Part shown: positions 17,136-28,352 of the stretch, piece after piece | How the letters are laid out: every line of letters starts with the position of its first letter | How positions within the stretch are numbered: the stretch's first letter is position 1 | Assembly (NCBI GenBank): GCA_965249185.1 | Contig: CBDFLS010000002.1 | Coordinates: 558,001 to 622,000, forward strand | DNA: 64,000 nt | Origin: CBDFLS01 sp965249185 | Lineage (GTDB): Bacteria; Chloroflexota; Dehalococcoidia; Lucifugimonadales; Australimonadaceae | Direction of reading: 5' to 3' | Made by a program: the position numbers and the translations under genes | The notes under the pieces: model-generated | The model's database searches: none | The model's input: the letters and a program-made list of their open reading frames with translations, nothing else | What the model was told of the DNA's origin: nothing

Positions 17136-17164
17136 ATTGGTTGCCTAGAACAAGGTTAAGTCGA

Positions 17165-18859
17165 TTAGCCCACCCCCAACCCAGGACTCGTGACGGCGCC
17201 CTGGCTGGCGGTGGACACGCTCTGGGCGTACTTGGCCATGACGCCGGTGGTGTAACGAGGCTTGGGCGCCTTCCACTTCGCCCTGCGCGCCTCCAGCTCC
17301 GCCTCGGGCAGGTCCACGTCCAGGCGGCGCGCCTCGATGTCGAGCACGATGGTGTCGCCCTCCTTCAGCAGCGCGATGGGCCCGCCCTTCGCCGCCTCGG
17401 GCACGATGTGGCCCACCATGAGCCCGTGGGTGGCGCCGGAGAAGCGGCCGTCGGTGATGAGCGCCACGCTGTCGCTGAGCCCCGCGCCGACGAGCGCCGA
17501 GGTGGGGCCCAGCATCTCGCGCATGCCGGGCCCGCCCACGGGGCCCTCGTACCGGATAACCACCACATCGCCCGCCTGAATACGGCCGGCCTGGACGGCG
17601 GCGAAGGAGTCCTCCTCGCTGTCGAACACGCGGGCGGGGCCCCGGTGATGGAGGCGCTCGTGGCCCGCCAGCTTCACCACGCACCCCTCGGGGGCCAGGT
17701 TGCCGCGCAGGATGGCCAGCCCGCCCGTGGGCTTGATGGGGTGGCTGGCGGAGACGACCACCTTCTGGCCGGGCGTGGCCACGGCCGCCTGGGCGATCTG
17801 GCCGAAGGTGCGGCCGTCCACGTTGCGGGCGCCGGCGTTGGCTAGACCAGCCCCCACCAGCTCGCGGGAGACGAGCCCGTAGCCGCCCGCCTCGTAGAGG
17901 TCCGTGGCCACGTAGTCGCCGGCGGGCTTGAGTCCCGCCACGATGGGCGTGCGCGAGGCGATGGCGTCGAAGTCGTCGATCTCCAGGGGCACGCCGGCCT
18001 CGCGGGCCAGGGCCAGCAGGTGGAGCACGGCGTTGGTGGAGCCGCCGGTGGCCGCCACGCCGGCGATGGCGTTGTCGAAGGCCTCGCGGGTCAGCACATG
18101 GCTGGGGCGCACGTCGTCACGAAGGAGCCGCATCACCAGCTCGCCGGCCTTGCGCGCCGCCTCCTCCTTGGCCTTTCCCACGGCGGGAACGGCGTTGGCC
18201 CCGGCGGGACTGATGCCTAGGAACTCCAGGGCCATGGCCATGGTGTTGGCGGTGAACTGGCCGCCGCAGGCGCCGGCGCCGGGGCAGGCGGCATCCTCGA
18301 TCGCCTTCAGGTCCGCGTCGGTGATGCGGCCCCGGCCGTGGGCGCCCACCGCTTCGAACACGTCCTGGATGGTCAGCTTGCGGCCCGCGTACATGCCGGG
18401 GGCGATGGAGCCGTTGTAGAGCGCCAGCCCGGGGATGTCGAGGCGGGCCAGGGCCATGGCGCCGGCGGGGATCGTCTTATCGCACCCCACCAGCACCACC
18501 AGGCCGTCGAAGGAGTGGCCCCGCGACACCAGCTCGATGGAGTCGGTGATGACCTCCCTGCTGATGAGGGACGCCTTCATCCCCTCGGTGCCCATGGTGA
18601 CGCCGTCGGAGATGGCGATGGTGTTGAACTCCATGGGTGTTCCCCCGGCGGCGCGGATTCCCTCCTTGACGAACTGCGCCAGGGCTCGCTGGTTGTAGTT
18701 GCAGGGCATGGTCTCGATCCAGATGGTGGCCACGCCGATGATCGGCTTGCTCAGGTCGTCGTCGGTGAAGCCGATGGCCTTGAGCATGGCCCGCGCGGGG
18801 GCCCGCGACGGACCGTCGGTCATCGTGGCGCTGTGGCGCTTCAGTGGATTGGTGGTCAT
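17165..18859 (-). CDS. ilvD: dihydroxy-acid dehydratase
   Basis: 564 aa, the expected length. It catalyses dehydration of 2,3-dihydroxy acids to 2-keto acids in branched-chain amino acid synthesis. FeS-cluster cysteines are visible in MPCNYNQRAL, VGCDKTIPAG and CPGAGACGGQFTANTM. The C-terminal block ALITDGRFSGATHGLMVGH carries the catalytic serine region. The ATG at 18859 follows GGGAGCTCTAG. No other ilv or leu genes are nearby. An orphan AT-rich gene begins 29 bp downstream on the same strand. Confidence 0.96.
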   Translation of the reverse strand: MTTNPLKRHSATMTDGPSRAPARAMLKAIGFTDDDLSKPIIGVATIWIETMPCNYNQRALAQFVKEGIRAAGGTPMEFNTIAISDGVTMGTEGMKASLISREVITDSIELVSRGHSFDGLVVLVGCDKTIPAGAMALARLDIPGLALYNGSIAPGMYAGRKLTIQDVFEAVGAHGRGRITDADLKAIEDAACPGAGACGGQFTANTMAMALEFLGISPAGANAVPAVGKAKEEAARKAGELVMRLLRDDVRPSHVLTREAFDNAIAGVAATGGSTNAVLHLLALAREAGVPLEIDDFDAIASRTPIVAGLKPAGDYVATDLYEAGGYGLVSRELVGAGLANAGARNVDGRTFGQIAQAAVATPGQKVVVSASHPIKPTGGLAILRGNLAPEGCVVKLAGHERLHHRGPARVFDSEEDSFAAVQAGRIQAGDVVVIRYEGPVGGPGMREMLGPTSALVGAGLSDSVALITDGRFSGATHGLMVGHIVPEAAKGGPIALLKEGDTIVLDIEARRLDVDLPEAELEARRAKWKAPKPRYTTGVMAKYAQSVSTASQGAVTSPGLGVG

Positions 18860-19079
18860 CTAGAGCTCCCGAAGCCGATGTTGCAGGGGATAGCCGCATT
18901 ATAGGGTGTGGGGAGCGGCCCCACAAACGGGGCATGCCGCGAGCTGATGAGGGACGTGGAGAAACCTCCTGTGGGGAAGAGGGTTTCCCTGTTAAACGGT
19001 ATGCCCTACCTGCGCATTGGGCTGTACAGCTACGCATCGCGGGCTTACCATGGATTGCGAGTGTCTTCAAAGGGGCCAT

Positions 19080-19108
19080 GGGGGCATTGCACGTGAGTGC
19101 AGGCCCCC
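19080..19108 (+). promoter_or_regulatory. hairpin in the uvrB leader
   Basis: A two-tier stem: GGGGGC pairs with GCCCCC, and inside it GCAC pairs with GTGC around a GTGA loop. It ends 25 bp before the uvrB start and has no T-run, so it could be a leader structure rather than a terminator. The rest of 18860-19079 shows no gene, only a weaker GAAACC...GGTTTC hairpin. Confidence 0.5.
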
Positions 19109-19133
19109 AGTAGATCAAGAGCCGGAGAGCGGA

Positions 19134-21165
<2,032 letters not shown>

Positions 21166-21182
<17 letters not shown>

Positions 21183-22167
21183 CGCGGTGTTCCGCCGGGT
21201 CTCCCTTCCCGTTGGCATTGCTCTTTCCCTGGCGTTGCTCACTCTCCTCACGCTAGCGGGTTGTGCCGGCGCCGCTCCCGGCGCGCCGGGGCTCCCGCCC
21301 GGCTTCGAGCGGGGCTGGCTGCCCGGCACGGACCTTCGTGGCTACATGTACGTCGCGCCCGGCCATGCGGTGGACCTGCCCCTGGCCCTTCTCGGCGAAG
21401 GCCCCCATGAGCCGGACCACGTGGCGGCGGAGCGGCTGGTGGCCCTGCTGGGCGACGATATTCAGCGGTACGGCGTCAGCGTCGAGCTCGCCGGCGAGCA
21501 GGAAGCGGGCCTGGTCCGCCGGGTGGTGGAGCCGAAGGCGGGTTCCGTGGACCTGCGGCTCGCCAGCCAGGACCGCCGCCTGCTGGTTGTGCATGGTGAC
21601 GATGCATGGGCCGGGGCCCTGGAGGACGAATGGCGCTCCGGTCAGGAGGGCGGCCTCTCCGAGCGGTACCCCGGCGTGTGGGAGACGATGCGCTTGCTGC
21701 CGTCGGACCCGCCGGCCCCGCCCGTGGCCGCCGGCTTCCTGCGCGACGCCACGGCGCTGGCGGAGGCGCTTCTACAGGCGTGGGGCATCGAGGTGCCGGG
21801 GCTGGGCAGCGCCCTGGACCTGCTGCGGGTGAAGGAGGCGGCCTTCGTGGTCTACGCCGACCGCCTGCGGGCCATTCCCACCGATGTGACGGACGACGCG
21901 GTCGAGCAGGCCGGCCTGGGAATGGTAGCCGTGGCCCGGGCGGGCTACCCAGGGGCCGTGATCGATGTGCTGGTGGACAATTTTGCCAGCCTCGCCGGGC
22001 TGACGGAGACGCTCATCGCCGATGAGCCGGTACAGTACCGAGACGTGGAGGGCACTGTGCATCTGATGGTCAAACCCATCGGCTCGGACCTCTTCTTTGC
22101 CCTGGCTCCAACGAAAGCGGGCGCCCAGCGGCTCATGGAGGCCGTACTCGCGGGCCAGCAAAATTGA
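21166..22167 (+). CDS. putative lipoprotein, unknown function
   Basis: 333 aa. After a short basic N-region, the hydrophobic stretch VGIALSLALLTLLTLAGC ends in a lipobox (LAGC), so the mature protein is probably anchored to the outer membrane face. No known domain is recognised; the mature part is acidic and mixed alpha/beta, with segments such as FLRDATALAEALLQAWGIEV and DLFFALAPTKAGAQRLMEA. The ATG at 21166 overlaps the 3' end of uvrB by 17 bases and is preferred over the upstream start 12 bp earlier, which lacks a ribosome site. Co-transcription with uvrB is likely. Its stop codon overlaps the -35 box of the next gene. Confidence 0.75.
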
Positions 22168-22193
22168 CAATCTTCATCGTCTTTTCCTACAAT
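22164..22193 (+). promoter_or_regulatory. sigma-70-type promoter for the MIP18-like gene
   Basis: TTGACA at 22164-22169 and TACAAT at 22188-22193, separated by 18 bp, about 50 bp before the start codon. A second TTTGACA follows at 22198. Confidence 0.65.
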
Positions 22194-22246
22194 TGGTTTG
22201 ACAATTGCTTTGGCGGCAAGACGGCGGCACGATAGAGGGAGGCGCG

Positions 22247-22561
22247 ATGGCTCAGACCACGGTGGCCCCTGATCAGGTGAGGGAGGCCCTCAAAGAGGTC
22301 TACGACCCCGAGATACCGGTGAACGTGGTGGACCTGGGGCTGATCTACGAGGTACTGGTGAGCGAGACGAACGACGTTCACGTGCAGATGACACTGACGG
22401 CCGCCGGCTGCGGCATGGGCCCCTACATCGCGCAGCAGGCCGAGTGGGCCATCTCCGAGATCGACGGCGTCGAGGACGTGAATGTGGAGATCGTCTTCGA
22501 CCCGCCCTGGAACCCGGAGCTGATCACCGAGGACGGCAAGAAGCTTTTGGGCATCGACTAG
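22247..22561 (+). CDS. MIP18 (DUF59) family FeS-assembly protein, SufT/PaaD-like
   Basis: 104 aa, a compact DUF59 domain. The pattern EVYDPEIPVNVVDLGLIYEV, then VQMTLTAAGCGMG with the conserved Cys, and the C-terminal VEIVFDPPWNPELITEDGKKLL are characteristic. Members help load iron-sulfur clusters onto target proteins; in eukaryotes MIP18 works with an Nbp35-type ATPase. An Mrp/Nbp35-like gene follows 511 bp downstream, which supports an FeS role. The ATG at 22247 follows GAGGGAGGCGCG. A good promoter is visible upstream. Confidence 0.88.
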   Translation: MAQTTVAPDQVREALKEVYDPEIPVNVVDLGLIYEVLVSETNDVHVQMTLTAAGCGMGPYIAQQAEWAISEIDGVEDVNVEIVFDPPWNPELITEDGKKLLGID

Positions 22562-23072
22562 CCCCTGCGCGGCGGCGTTCTGGACCCGCGTTTGTCCCCG
22601 CTCGCCCTGAGGCGCTCAAACCTTGAGCCCGCGGCATCGTCATTGTCATTCTGAGTCCGGCGAAGGCGGGCGAAGAATCTGCGGTGGAGGCCCTTCGCGG
22701 AGCATCATCGGACAGGGCGAGCGGCCTCTGCATCCGCTCGTGGTGAGGCTCTCGAACTACGAGCGGGGTCGGTGAACCACATCACTTATGCTGAGAAAGC
22801 GCGAAGGGCTATCGAGAGTCTCGATGAGCGAAGCACCATCGGATAGGGTGACCCTTCGAGAGCCTCAGGGTGAGCGGATTTATATTCCCGCTCATGGTGA
22901 GCTCCGATCTTATCGAGAGTCCGACGTTGTCGGACCCGTCGAACCATCGTGGTGAGGTCAGATTTTATCGAGAGTCCCGACGGGTCGGGACGTGTTGAAC
23001 CATGAGGCCCGCTGGACGGTGATGGCTTCGCCTGATGGGTTTGGGTAAAATAAGCGGGGCGGGACCACAAGG
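22562..23072. repeat. intergenic dispersed-repeat region
   Basis: A stretch of 511 bp without a gene, packed with short repeated phrases. GTCATTCTGAG...GAAGAATCTGC near 22640-22680 is a widespread intergenic motif. An element at 22824-22902 recurs inverted at 35611-35690 with only a few differences. The phrase GAACCATCGTGGTGAGG (22940-22956) recurs in other gaps. TAAAAT near 23047 may be the -10 of the next gene. Confidence 0.75.
22824..22902 (+). repeat. about 79-bp dispersed repeat, copy 1
   Basis: It starts ATGAGCGAAGCACCATCGGA and ends CTCATGGTGAGC. The reverse complement of 35611-35690 matches it at nearly every position. Confidence 0.8.
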
Positions 23073-23927
23073 ATGCAACATCAACCCATGAACAAGCAGC
23101 AACAGCAGGCGCGGCTGGAGACCATCAAGAAGAGCTGGGAGCAGCGCCGTCAGATAGGCCGCCAGCTCGGGCGGATCAAGACCAAGCTGGGCGTGTACAG
23201 CGGCAAGGGCGGCGTGGGCAAGACCACGGTGGCAGTCAACCTGGCCGTCTACATTGCCAAGCTGGGCTACGCCGTGGGCCTGCTCGACGCCGACATCGAC
23301 TGTCCCAACGCCTCCAAGGTCATGGGCATCAAGGAGCGCGCCCGCCACGTGGAGGGCCGGCTCTACCCCGTTGAAGGGTCCGGCGTCAAAGTCATCTCTA
23401 TGGCCTTCTTCCAGGAGAGGGAGGACGAGGCCATCATCTGGCGCGGGCCCATGATCCACAACGCCATCACCCAGTTCCTCCAGATGACCGAGTGGGGCGA
23501 CCTGGACTTCCTCGTGGTGGACCTGCCCCCAGGCACCTCCGACTCGCCGCTCACGGTGATGCAGACGCTGACCATGGACGGGTTCGTGGTGGTCACCACG
23601 CCCCAGAGCCTGGCGGCCATGGACGCCAAGCGCTCCATCAACATGATAAAGAAGCTGAACGTGGAGGTCCTGGGGGTGGTGGAGAACTTCACCGGCGAGG
23701 TGTTCGGCTCCGGCGCTGGCGAGAAGCTGGCCCGGGAGATGGGGCTGAGCTTCCTGGGCCGGCTGGCCCTGCGCGCCGACTACCGGGACGATTCGCAGCC
23801 GACGGTGCTGGCGGTGCCGGAGGTGGAGGAGGAGTACCGGCATCTCTGGGCGGGCGTCAGCGGCCGGCTGGAGGCCCAGGGAAAGATGCCGGAGCAGCAA
23901 ACGGCCGCCGCCGAGACCTCCCCGTAA
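23073..23927 (+). CDS. Mrp/NBP35 family ATP-binding protein lacking the CXXC motif
   Basis: 284 aa. The Walker A variant GVYSGKGGVGKTTVAVNLAV, switch-like VDLPPGTSDSPLTVMQT and VLLDADIDCPNASKV place it in the Mrp/Nbp35 deviant Walker A ATPases that carry and transfer iron-sulfur clusters. Unlike typical members, it has no CxxC near residue 210: after GVVENFTGEVFGSGAGEKL the expected cysteines are replaced by Gly and Ser residues, and the protein has only one cysteine overall. It therefore may not hold a bridging cluster by the usual route. It could be a paralogue with a different cargo role, or may rely on the nearby MIP18-like protein. Confidence 0.87.
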   Translation: MQHQPMNKQQQQARLETIKKSWEQRRQIGRQLGRIKTKLGVYSGKGGVGKTTVAVNLAVYIAKLGYAVGLLDADIDCPNASKVMGIKERARHVEGRLYPVEGSGVKVISMAFFQEREDEAIIWRGPMIHNAITQFLQMTEWGDLDFLVVDLPPGTSDSPLTVMQTLTMDGFVVVTTPQSLAAMDAKRSINMIKKLNVEVLGVVENFTGEVFGSGAGEKLAREMGLSFLGRLALRADYRDDSQPTVLAVPEVEEEYRHLWAGVSGRLEAQGKMPEQQTAAAETSP

Positions 23928-23961
23928 GCAGCACCCCGGTCCGGTCCGACCGGACCCCTGG

Positions 23962-26499
23962 CTACAGCACCTCGCGGGGCTTGCCCGGCTCGCCCACGCT
24001 CACCACTCCCTCGTCCTCAAGCTGGTCCATGAGCCGGGCGGCCCGGGGATAGCCGATGCGCAGCCGGCGCTGCAGCAGCGAGGTGGAGAGTTGGTTGTAG
24101 CGGCTGGCCAGCTCCACCGCCTTGTCGAAGAGCGTATCTTGGCGGCCGTCGGTGTCATCCTCGCTTTCGTCCTGCGTGGCGGCGGTGGCCAGCTCGGCCT
24201 GGCGGGCCATCTCCTCCAGCGGCAGCGCCTCCGGGGGTGGGCCCTGCTGACCGCGCCAATACGCCGCCAACGCCTCGGTCTCCTCCTCGGAGATGAATGA
24301 GCCCTGGACCCGCCGCGGCTTGGCGGCGTCGGAGGCCAGGAAGAGCATGTCGCCCTTGCCCAACAGCCGCTCCGCTCCGCCCACGTCGAGGATCGTGCGG
24401 GAGTCGATCTGGGAGGCCACGGCGAAGCTGATCCTGCTGGGGAAGTTGGCCTTGATGAGTCCGGTGACCACGTCAACGGACGGGCGCTGAGTGGCCACCA
24501 CCAGGTGGATGCCGGTGGCCCGCCCAAGCTGGGCCAGCCGGCAGATGGTCTGCTCAATATCGTAGGCGGAGGCCATCATCAGGTCCGCCAGCTCGTCGAT
24601 GCAGATCACCAGATAGGGGATGGCCGAACGTCTCTTGGAGCTGCGGTTGTAGGAGGCGATATTGCGTACCCCCGCCTCCTCCATGAGCTGGTACCGTCGC
24701 AGCATCTCCTGGACCGCGGCCTTCAGCAGCCGCACCACCCGGTCCGCCTCCGTGACCACGGGCGTCACCAGGTGGGGGATGCCGTTGTAAGGCGCCAGCT
24801 CCACCCGCTTGGGGTCCACCAGCAGCAGGCGGAGCTTGGAGGGCTGCTGGTGGCTGATGAGCGATGCGATGATGCTGTGAATGCAGACGCTCTTGCCGCT
24901 GCCGGTGGCCCCCGCGATGAGCAGGTGGGGCATGTTGAGCAGGTCTATGGCCGCCGCCTCGCCCACGGAAGCTTGGCCGAGGGCGACGGGCAGGCCATCG
25001 CTCTGCGAGAGTCGCTGGTAGGCGTCCGACTCCATGGCCGAGCGGATGGACACGACCGCCGGCGAGCGGTTCGGCACCTCCACCCCCACCACCGATTCGC
25101 CTGGGACCGGCGCCTCGATGCGCAGGCTCGGCGCGGCCAGGGCCAGGGCCAGGTCCTTCTCGCGGGCCAGGATGCTGTCCACCTTCACCCGATGCTTGGC
25201 ATCGGCCTGGGACTTGACCGGCCTCCCACGCTCGTCCAGCACCAGATTGCCCTTCGGGTCCCGGGCCGGCTCGTTCCGGAGGCGGCGGTTCCAGCCGGGC
25301 ACCAGTCCGTACATGGTCACGGTGGGACCGGGCCGGATCTCCGCCACTTCGACCTCCACGCCGTGCTGCGCCAGGGTCGTCTCAATGAGCTGGGCCGTGA
25401 AGGCGGACTCCTTATCGGAGATGTACGTCGCCTCGCCTGCGTTGAAGAGCTTCATTGGCGGCAGCACCCAGCTCGTGGCATGGTGCCGCTCGGGGGCCGC
25501 GATGCGCGGCGGCGCGGACACGGTGGGCGACTCGGCGTGGGGTGCCGTGCTCGGTCTGCTCTCCCGGCGGGATGGAGCGGGTGTCGCAGGCTCCGGTGCA
25601 AAAGAGGGCGGGGGCTCCGCCTCAGTTGTCGCCTTGAGTGCGAGGCGGGAGCGGCCGGGCGGCTTCCCCTGACCGCTATTCAGGAGATAGGCCACCTCCT
25701 CGGCCAGCAGCGCCTCCTCGGTCCTGGAGGCCCTGCTCCGGCGCCACTTCCGGAAGGCCTTTGCCGCTTGACGGGGGGCCCGCGCCGCTCCGAGGACGGG
25801 TTGGTGGAGGGGGAAACGGCCGTAGGTCCGGCCGGCGCCGGCGCCGGCCCCGCCGGTGATGCGGACGAGCAACCGGAGCGCCCAGCCGATGCCCCAGAGG
25901 CCTGAGCCCGCTCCCTTGCTGGTGGCCTTGGCGCCGAGAAACGCCGTAGCGCCCGCCCGCCCGATGCCCAGCAACAGCAATCTGGTTGCCCGCGCAGCGC
26001 CCCTGGTAAGACCGCCCAAGGGCCTCGGCGCCATGATCCACAGCCCCAGCGCGGCCACCACGGCCACCCGCGCATAGCCCAGGGCCGAATTGTCCCCCTG
26101 GATGGCCAGGCCGTACTCGCCGCCCAGGTTCCCCTCGTTCAGCAGGGGCAGCGGGCCGTCGAAGTAGGCCAGGATTCCCTGGACCGCGGCTACCAGGGCG
26201 GCCGAGCCCAGCACCAGCCTCCAGCGCCGGAAGAGGGTGCCGGTCCTGTAGCGTGCGAGCGTGAGGAAGGCCACTGCCCACAGCGCCACCGGGACAATCC
26301 CGGCGCCGAAGGCTTCCAGCGTCCGCTCCGCCAGGTCGCGGAGGGGGTCGATGGCCCAGCTCGGCTGGGAGAAAGCCACGTAGGCGGCGCCGGCGGCCAC
26401 GGCCAGCAGCAGCGTGCGCCCGAAGCTGTTGGTCACGAGCCCGGCGAAGGGCACGCTTCTTGGGCGCCTGCGAAGGGTTGCCGCCGTCTTATCGCTCAT
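23962..26499 (-). CDS. ftsK: DNA translocase FtsK/SpoIIIE family
   Basis: 845 aa from the ATG at 26499; an in-frame TTG at 26538 is an alternative, and neither has a clear ribosome site. The N-terminal third has several membrane segments (LLLAVAAGAAYVAFSQPSW, VPVALWAVAFLTLARY and others), followed by a basic proline-rich linker. The C-terminal motor shows Walker A IAGATGSGKSVCIHS, Walker B LVICIDELADLMM, and LVVATQRPSVDVVTGLIKANFPSRISF. The gamma domain (LLQRRLRIGYPRAARLMDQLEDEGVV) at the end binds orienting DNA sequences. It moves chromosomal DNA through the division septum. It follows rnj on the same strand. Confidence 0.94.
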   Translation of the reverse strand: MSDKTAATLRRRPRSVPFAGLVTNSFGRTLLLAVAAGAAYVAFSQPSWAIDPLRDLAERTLEAFGAGIVPVALWAVAFLTLARYRTGTLFRRWRLVLGSAALVAAVQGILAYFDGPLPLLNEGNLGGEYGLAIQGDNSALGYARVAVVAALGLWIMAPRPLGGLTRGAARATRLLLLGIGRAGATAFLGAKATSKGAGSGLWGIGWALRLLVRITGGAGAGAGRTYGRFPLHQPVLGAARAPRQAAKAFRKWRRSRASRTEEALLAEEVAYLLNSGQGKPPGRSRLALKATTEAEPPPSFAPEPATPAPSRRESRPSTAPHAESPTVSAPPRIAAPERHHATSWVLPPMKLFNAGEATYISDKESAFTAQLIETTLAQHGVEVEVAEIRPGPTVTMYGLVPGWNRRLRNEPARDPKGNLVLDERGRPVKSQADAKHRVKVDSILAREKDLALALAAPSLRIEAPVPGESVVGVEVPNRSPAVVSIRSAMESDAYQRLSQSDGLPVALGQASVGEAAAIDLLNMPHLLIAGATGSGKSVCIHSIIASLISHQQPSKLRLLLVDPKRVELAPYNGIPHLVTPVVTEADRVVRLLKAAVQEMLRRYQLMEEAGVRNIASYNRSSKRRSAIPYLVICIDELADLMMASAYDIEQTICRLAQLGRATGIHLVVATQRPSVDVVTGLIKANFPSRISFAVASQIDSRTILDVGGAERLLGKGDMLFLASDAAKPRRVQGSFISEEETEALAAYWRGQQGPPPEALPLEEMARQAELATAATQDESEDDTDGRQDTLFDKAVELASRYNQLSTSLLQRRLRIGYPRAARLMDQLEDEGVVSVGEPGKPREVL

Positions 26500-26548
26500 G
26501 GCCGTTTTCAGGCGGGCATCGGGCGTGTCACGACCCAAACACTCGCGC

Positions 26549-28219
26549 CTAGACCTCCACCGCCACCGGAATGATCATTGGGCGGCGGCCCGTCTCCTTA
26601 TGGAGGAAGGTGCCCAGCACCTCCCGCACCTTGGTCTGGATGAAGCTCCACTCCATGGGCGTTCCACCGCTGTGGTCCAGGGAGCGGTGCACCAGGTCGG
26701 AGCTGCGATGGATCAGGTCCTGGGCCGTGGCCAGGTCGATGAAACCGCTGGAGACCACCTCGGGCTCTCCGATGAGCTGCCCGCTGGCGTGGTCCAGGGG
26801 CATCACCACCACCACGAAGCCGTCGCGGGCCAGCGCCCGGCGGTCCCGCAGCACCACGCTCTTCTTGTCCCAGAGCTGCAAGCCGTCTACGTAGATGTGG
26901 CCCGCTTCGATATGCTCGGTCACCCGGAAACCCTGGGGCGTCATCTCCAGTACATCGCCGTCCTCCAGCACAAAGACGTTCTCGGGCGGTATCCCCACCT
27001 GCTTCGCCAGGTTGGCGTGGGCCACCAGCATCCGGTACTCGCCGTGGATGGGCACGAAATGCTGGGGCTTGACCAGGTTGAGGACCGTCTTCAGCTCCTC
27101 CTGGCTGGCGTGGCCGTGAACGTGCACCAGGGCCGTGCGGCTGTGAAGCACCTGGGCTCCCTGCCGGTAGAGGTTGTCGATGGTGCGGGAGACCACCGTC
27201 TCGTTGCCCGGGATGGGGGAGGCGGAGATGATGACCGTATCTCCCTCCTGGATCGAGAGCTCCCGGTGGCCGCGGTTGGCGATGCGCACCAGCACCGACG
27301 TAGGCTCTCCCTGGCTTCCGGTGGTGATGATCACCTGCTGCTCGGGGGGCAGGTGGCGCAGGTCCTTGAGCTCCACCAGCGTGCCGGCGGGGGGACGGAT
27401 ATACCCCTTTTCCACGGCCATGCGCACGTTGTTCACCATGCTGCGGCCCACCACGGCCACTTTGCGCTGGTGCCGGGCGGCGGCCTCGATAACCTGCTGG
27501 ACGCGGGCGATGAGCGAGGCGAAGGTGGCCACCAGCACCCGCCCGGGCGCGTTGCCGATGGCCTGCTCCAGGGCGCGGCCCACCACCTGCTCGGAGGGGG
27601 TGTAGCCCGGCACATCGGCGTAGGTGGAGTCGGAGAGGAGCAGGAGCACCCCCTCGCTCCCGAGCTGGCCCAGGCGCTGGAGGTCCACCTGCTTGCCGTC
27701 CACCGGCGTGTGGTCGATCTTGAAGTCGCCGGTGTGGACCACGAGGCCCGCCGGTGTAAAGAGGGCGATGCCGCAGGCGTCGGGGATGCTGTGGCAGACC
27801 TGGAAGAACTCGGCGGTGATGCGTCCCAGCTTCACCGAGTCGCCCGCTTTCACCTGGTGCAGTTGGTGCCCGCGCAGGGAGTGGTGCTCCCGGAGCTTCA
27901 CCTGGATGAGCGAGTGGGCCAGCGGGGGAGCGTAGACGGGGACGTTCAGGTCGCGCAGCACGTAGGGGAGCGCGCCCGTATGGTCTTCGTGCCCGTGGGT
28001 GATGAGGATGGCGCGCACCTTGTCCCGGCGCTCGACCAGATAGCTGGTGTCGGGCAGCACCAGGTCCACGCCCAGCATATCCTCCTTGGGAAAGAGGAGA
28101 CCGGCGTCGATGACCACGATGTCGTCGCCGCACTCCACGGCCATCATGTTCTTGCCGATCTCGCCCAGGCCGCCCAGGGGGATGACTCGCAGTGTGTTGT
28201 TCTGTTGCCGTCGTGCCAT
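26549..28219 (-). CDS. rnj: ribonuclease J
   Basis: 556 aa, the standard RNase J length. It is a metallo-beta-lactamase/beta-CASP nuclease that processes and degrades RNA with both 5'-exo and endo activity. The zinc motif HGHEDHTGALPYVL, HSIPDACG, VHTGDFKIDHTP, and the beta-CASP region SDSTYADVPGYTPSEQVVG are all present, as are motif C (VPIHGEYRML) and the C-terminal dimerisation domain. The ATG at 28219 is preferred over 28240 because GAGGGA precedes it and the protein starts MARRQQNNTLRVIPLGG. ftsK lies 49 bp downstream. Confidence 0.96.
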   Translation of the reverse strand: MARRQQNNTLRVIPLGGLGEIGKNMMAVECGDDIVVIDAGLLFPKEDMLGVDLVLPDTSYLVERRDKVRAILITHGHEDHTGALPYVLRDLNVPVYAPPLAHSLIQVKLREHHSLRGHQLHQVKAGDSVKLGRITAEFFQVCHSIPDACGIALFTPAGLVVHTGDFKIDHTPVDGKQVDLQRLGQLGSEGVLLLLSDSTYADVPGYTPSEQVVGRALEQAIGNAPGRVLVATFASLIARVQQVIEAAARHQRKVAVVGRSMVNNVRMAVEKGYIRPPAGTLVELKDLRHLPPEQQVIITTGSQGEPTSVLVRIANRGHRELSIQEGDTVIISASPIPGNETVVSRTIDNLYRQGAQVLHSRTALVHVHGHASQEELKTVLNLVKPQHFVPIHGEYRMLVAHANLAKQVGIPPENVFVLEDGDVLEMTPQGFRVTEHIEAGHIYVDGLQLWDKKSVVLRDRRALARDGFVVVVMPLDHASGQLIGEPEVVSSGFIDLATAQDLIHRSSDLVHRSLDHSGGTPMEWSFIQTKVREVLGTFLHKETGRRPMIIPVAVEV

Positions 28220-28352
28220 TCTTGGTCCCTCTAAAGCCATCTGCCACGGCCCTGCCGGACCGCTCCGCCGTATCTGTCTGAGGAGAGGTCACCCTACCGG
28301 AGGGGCTGGGATGGAAACGCGGCATGCGACAGGCTCGCCTTGGGAACGGCTG

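Noticed and set aside
26414..28234. 606-codon open frame on the plus strand
   Set aside because: Antisense shadow of rnj, which has all catalytic motifs on the other strand.
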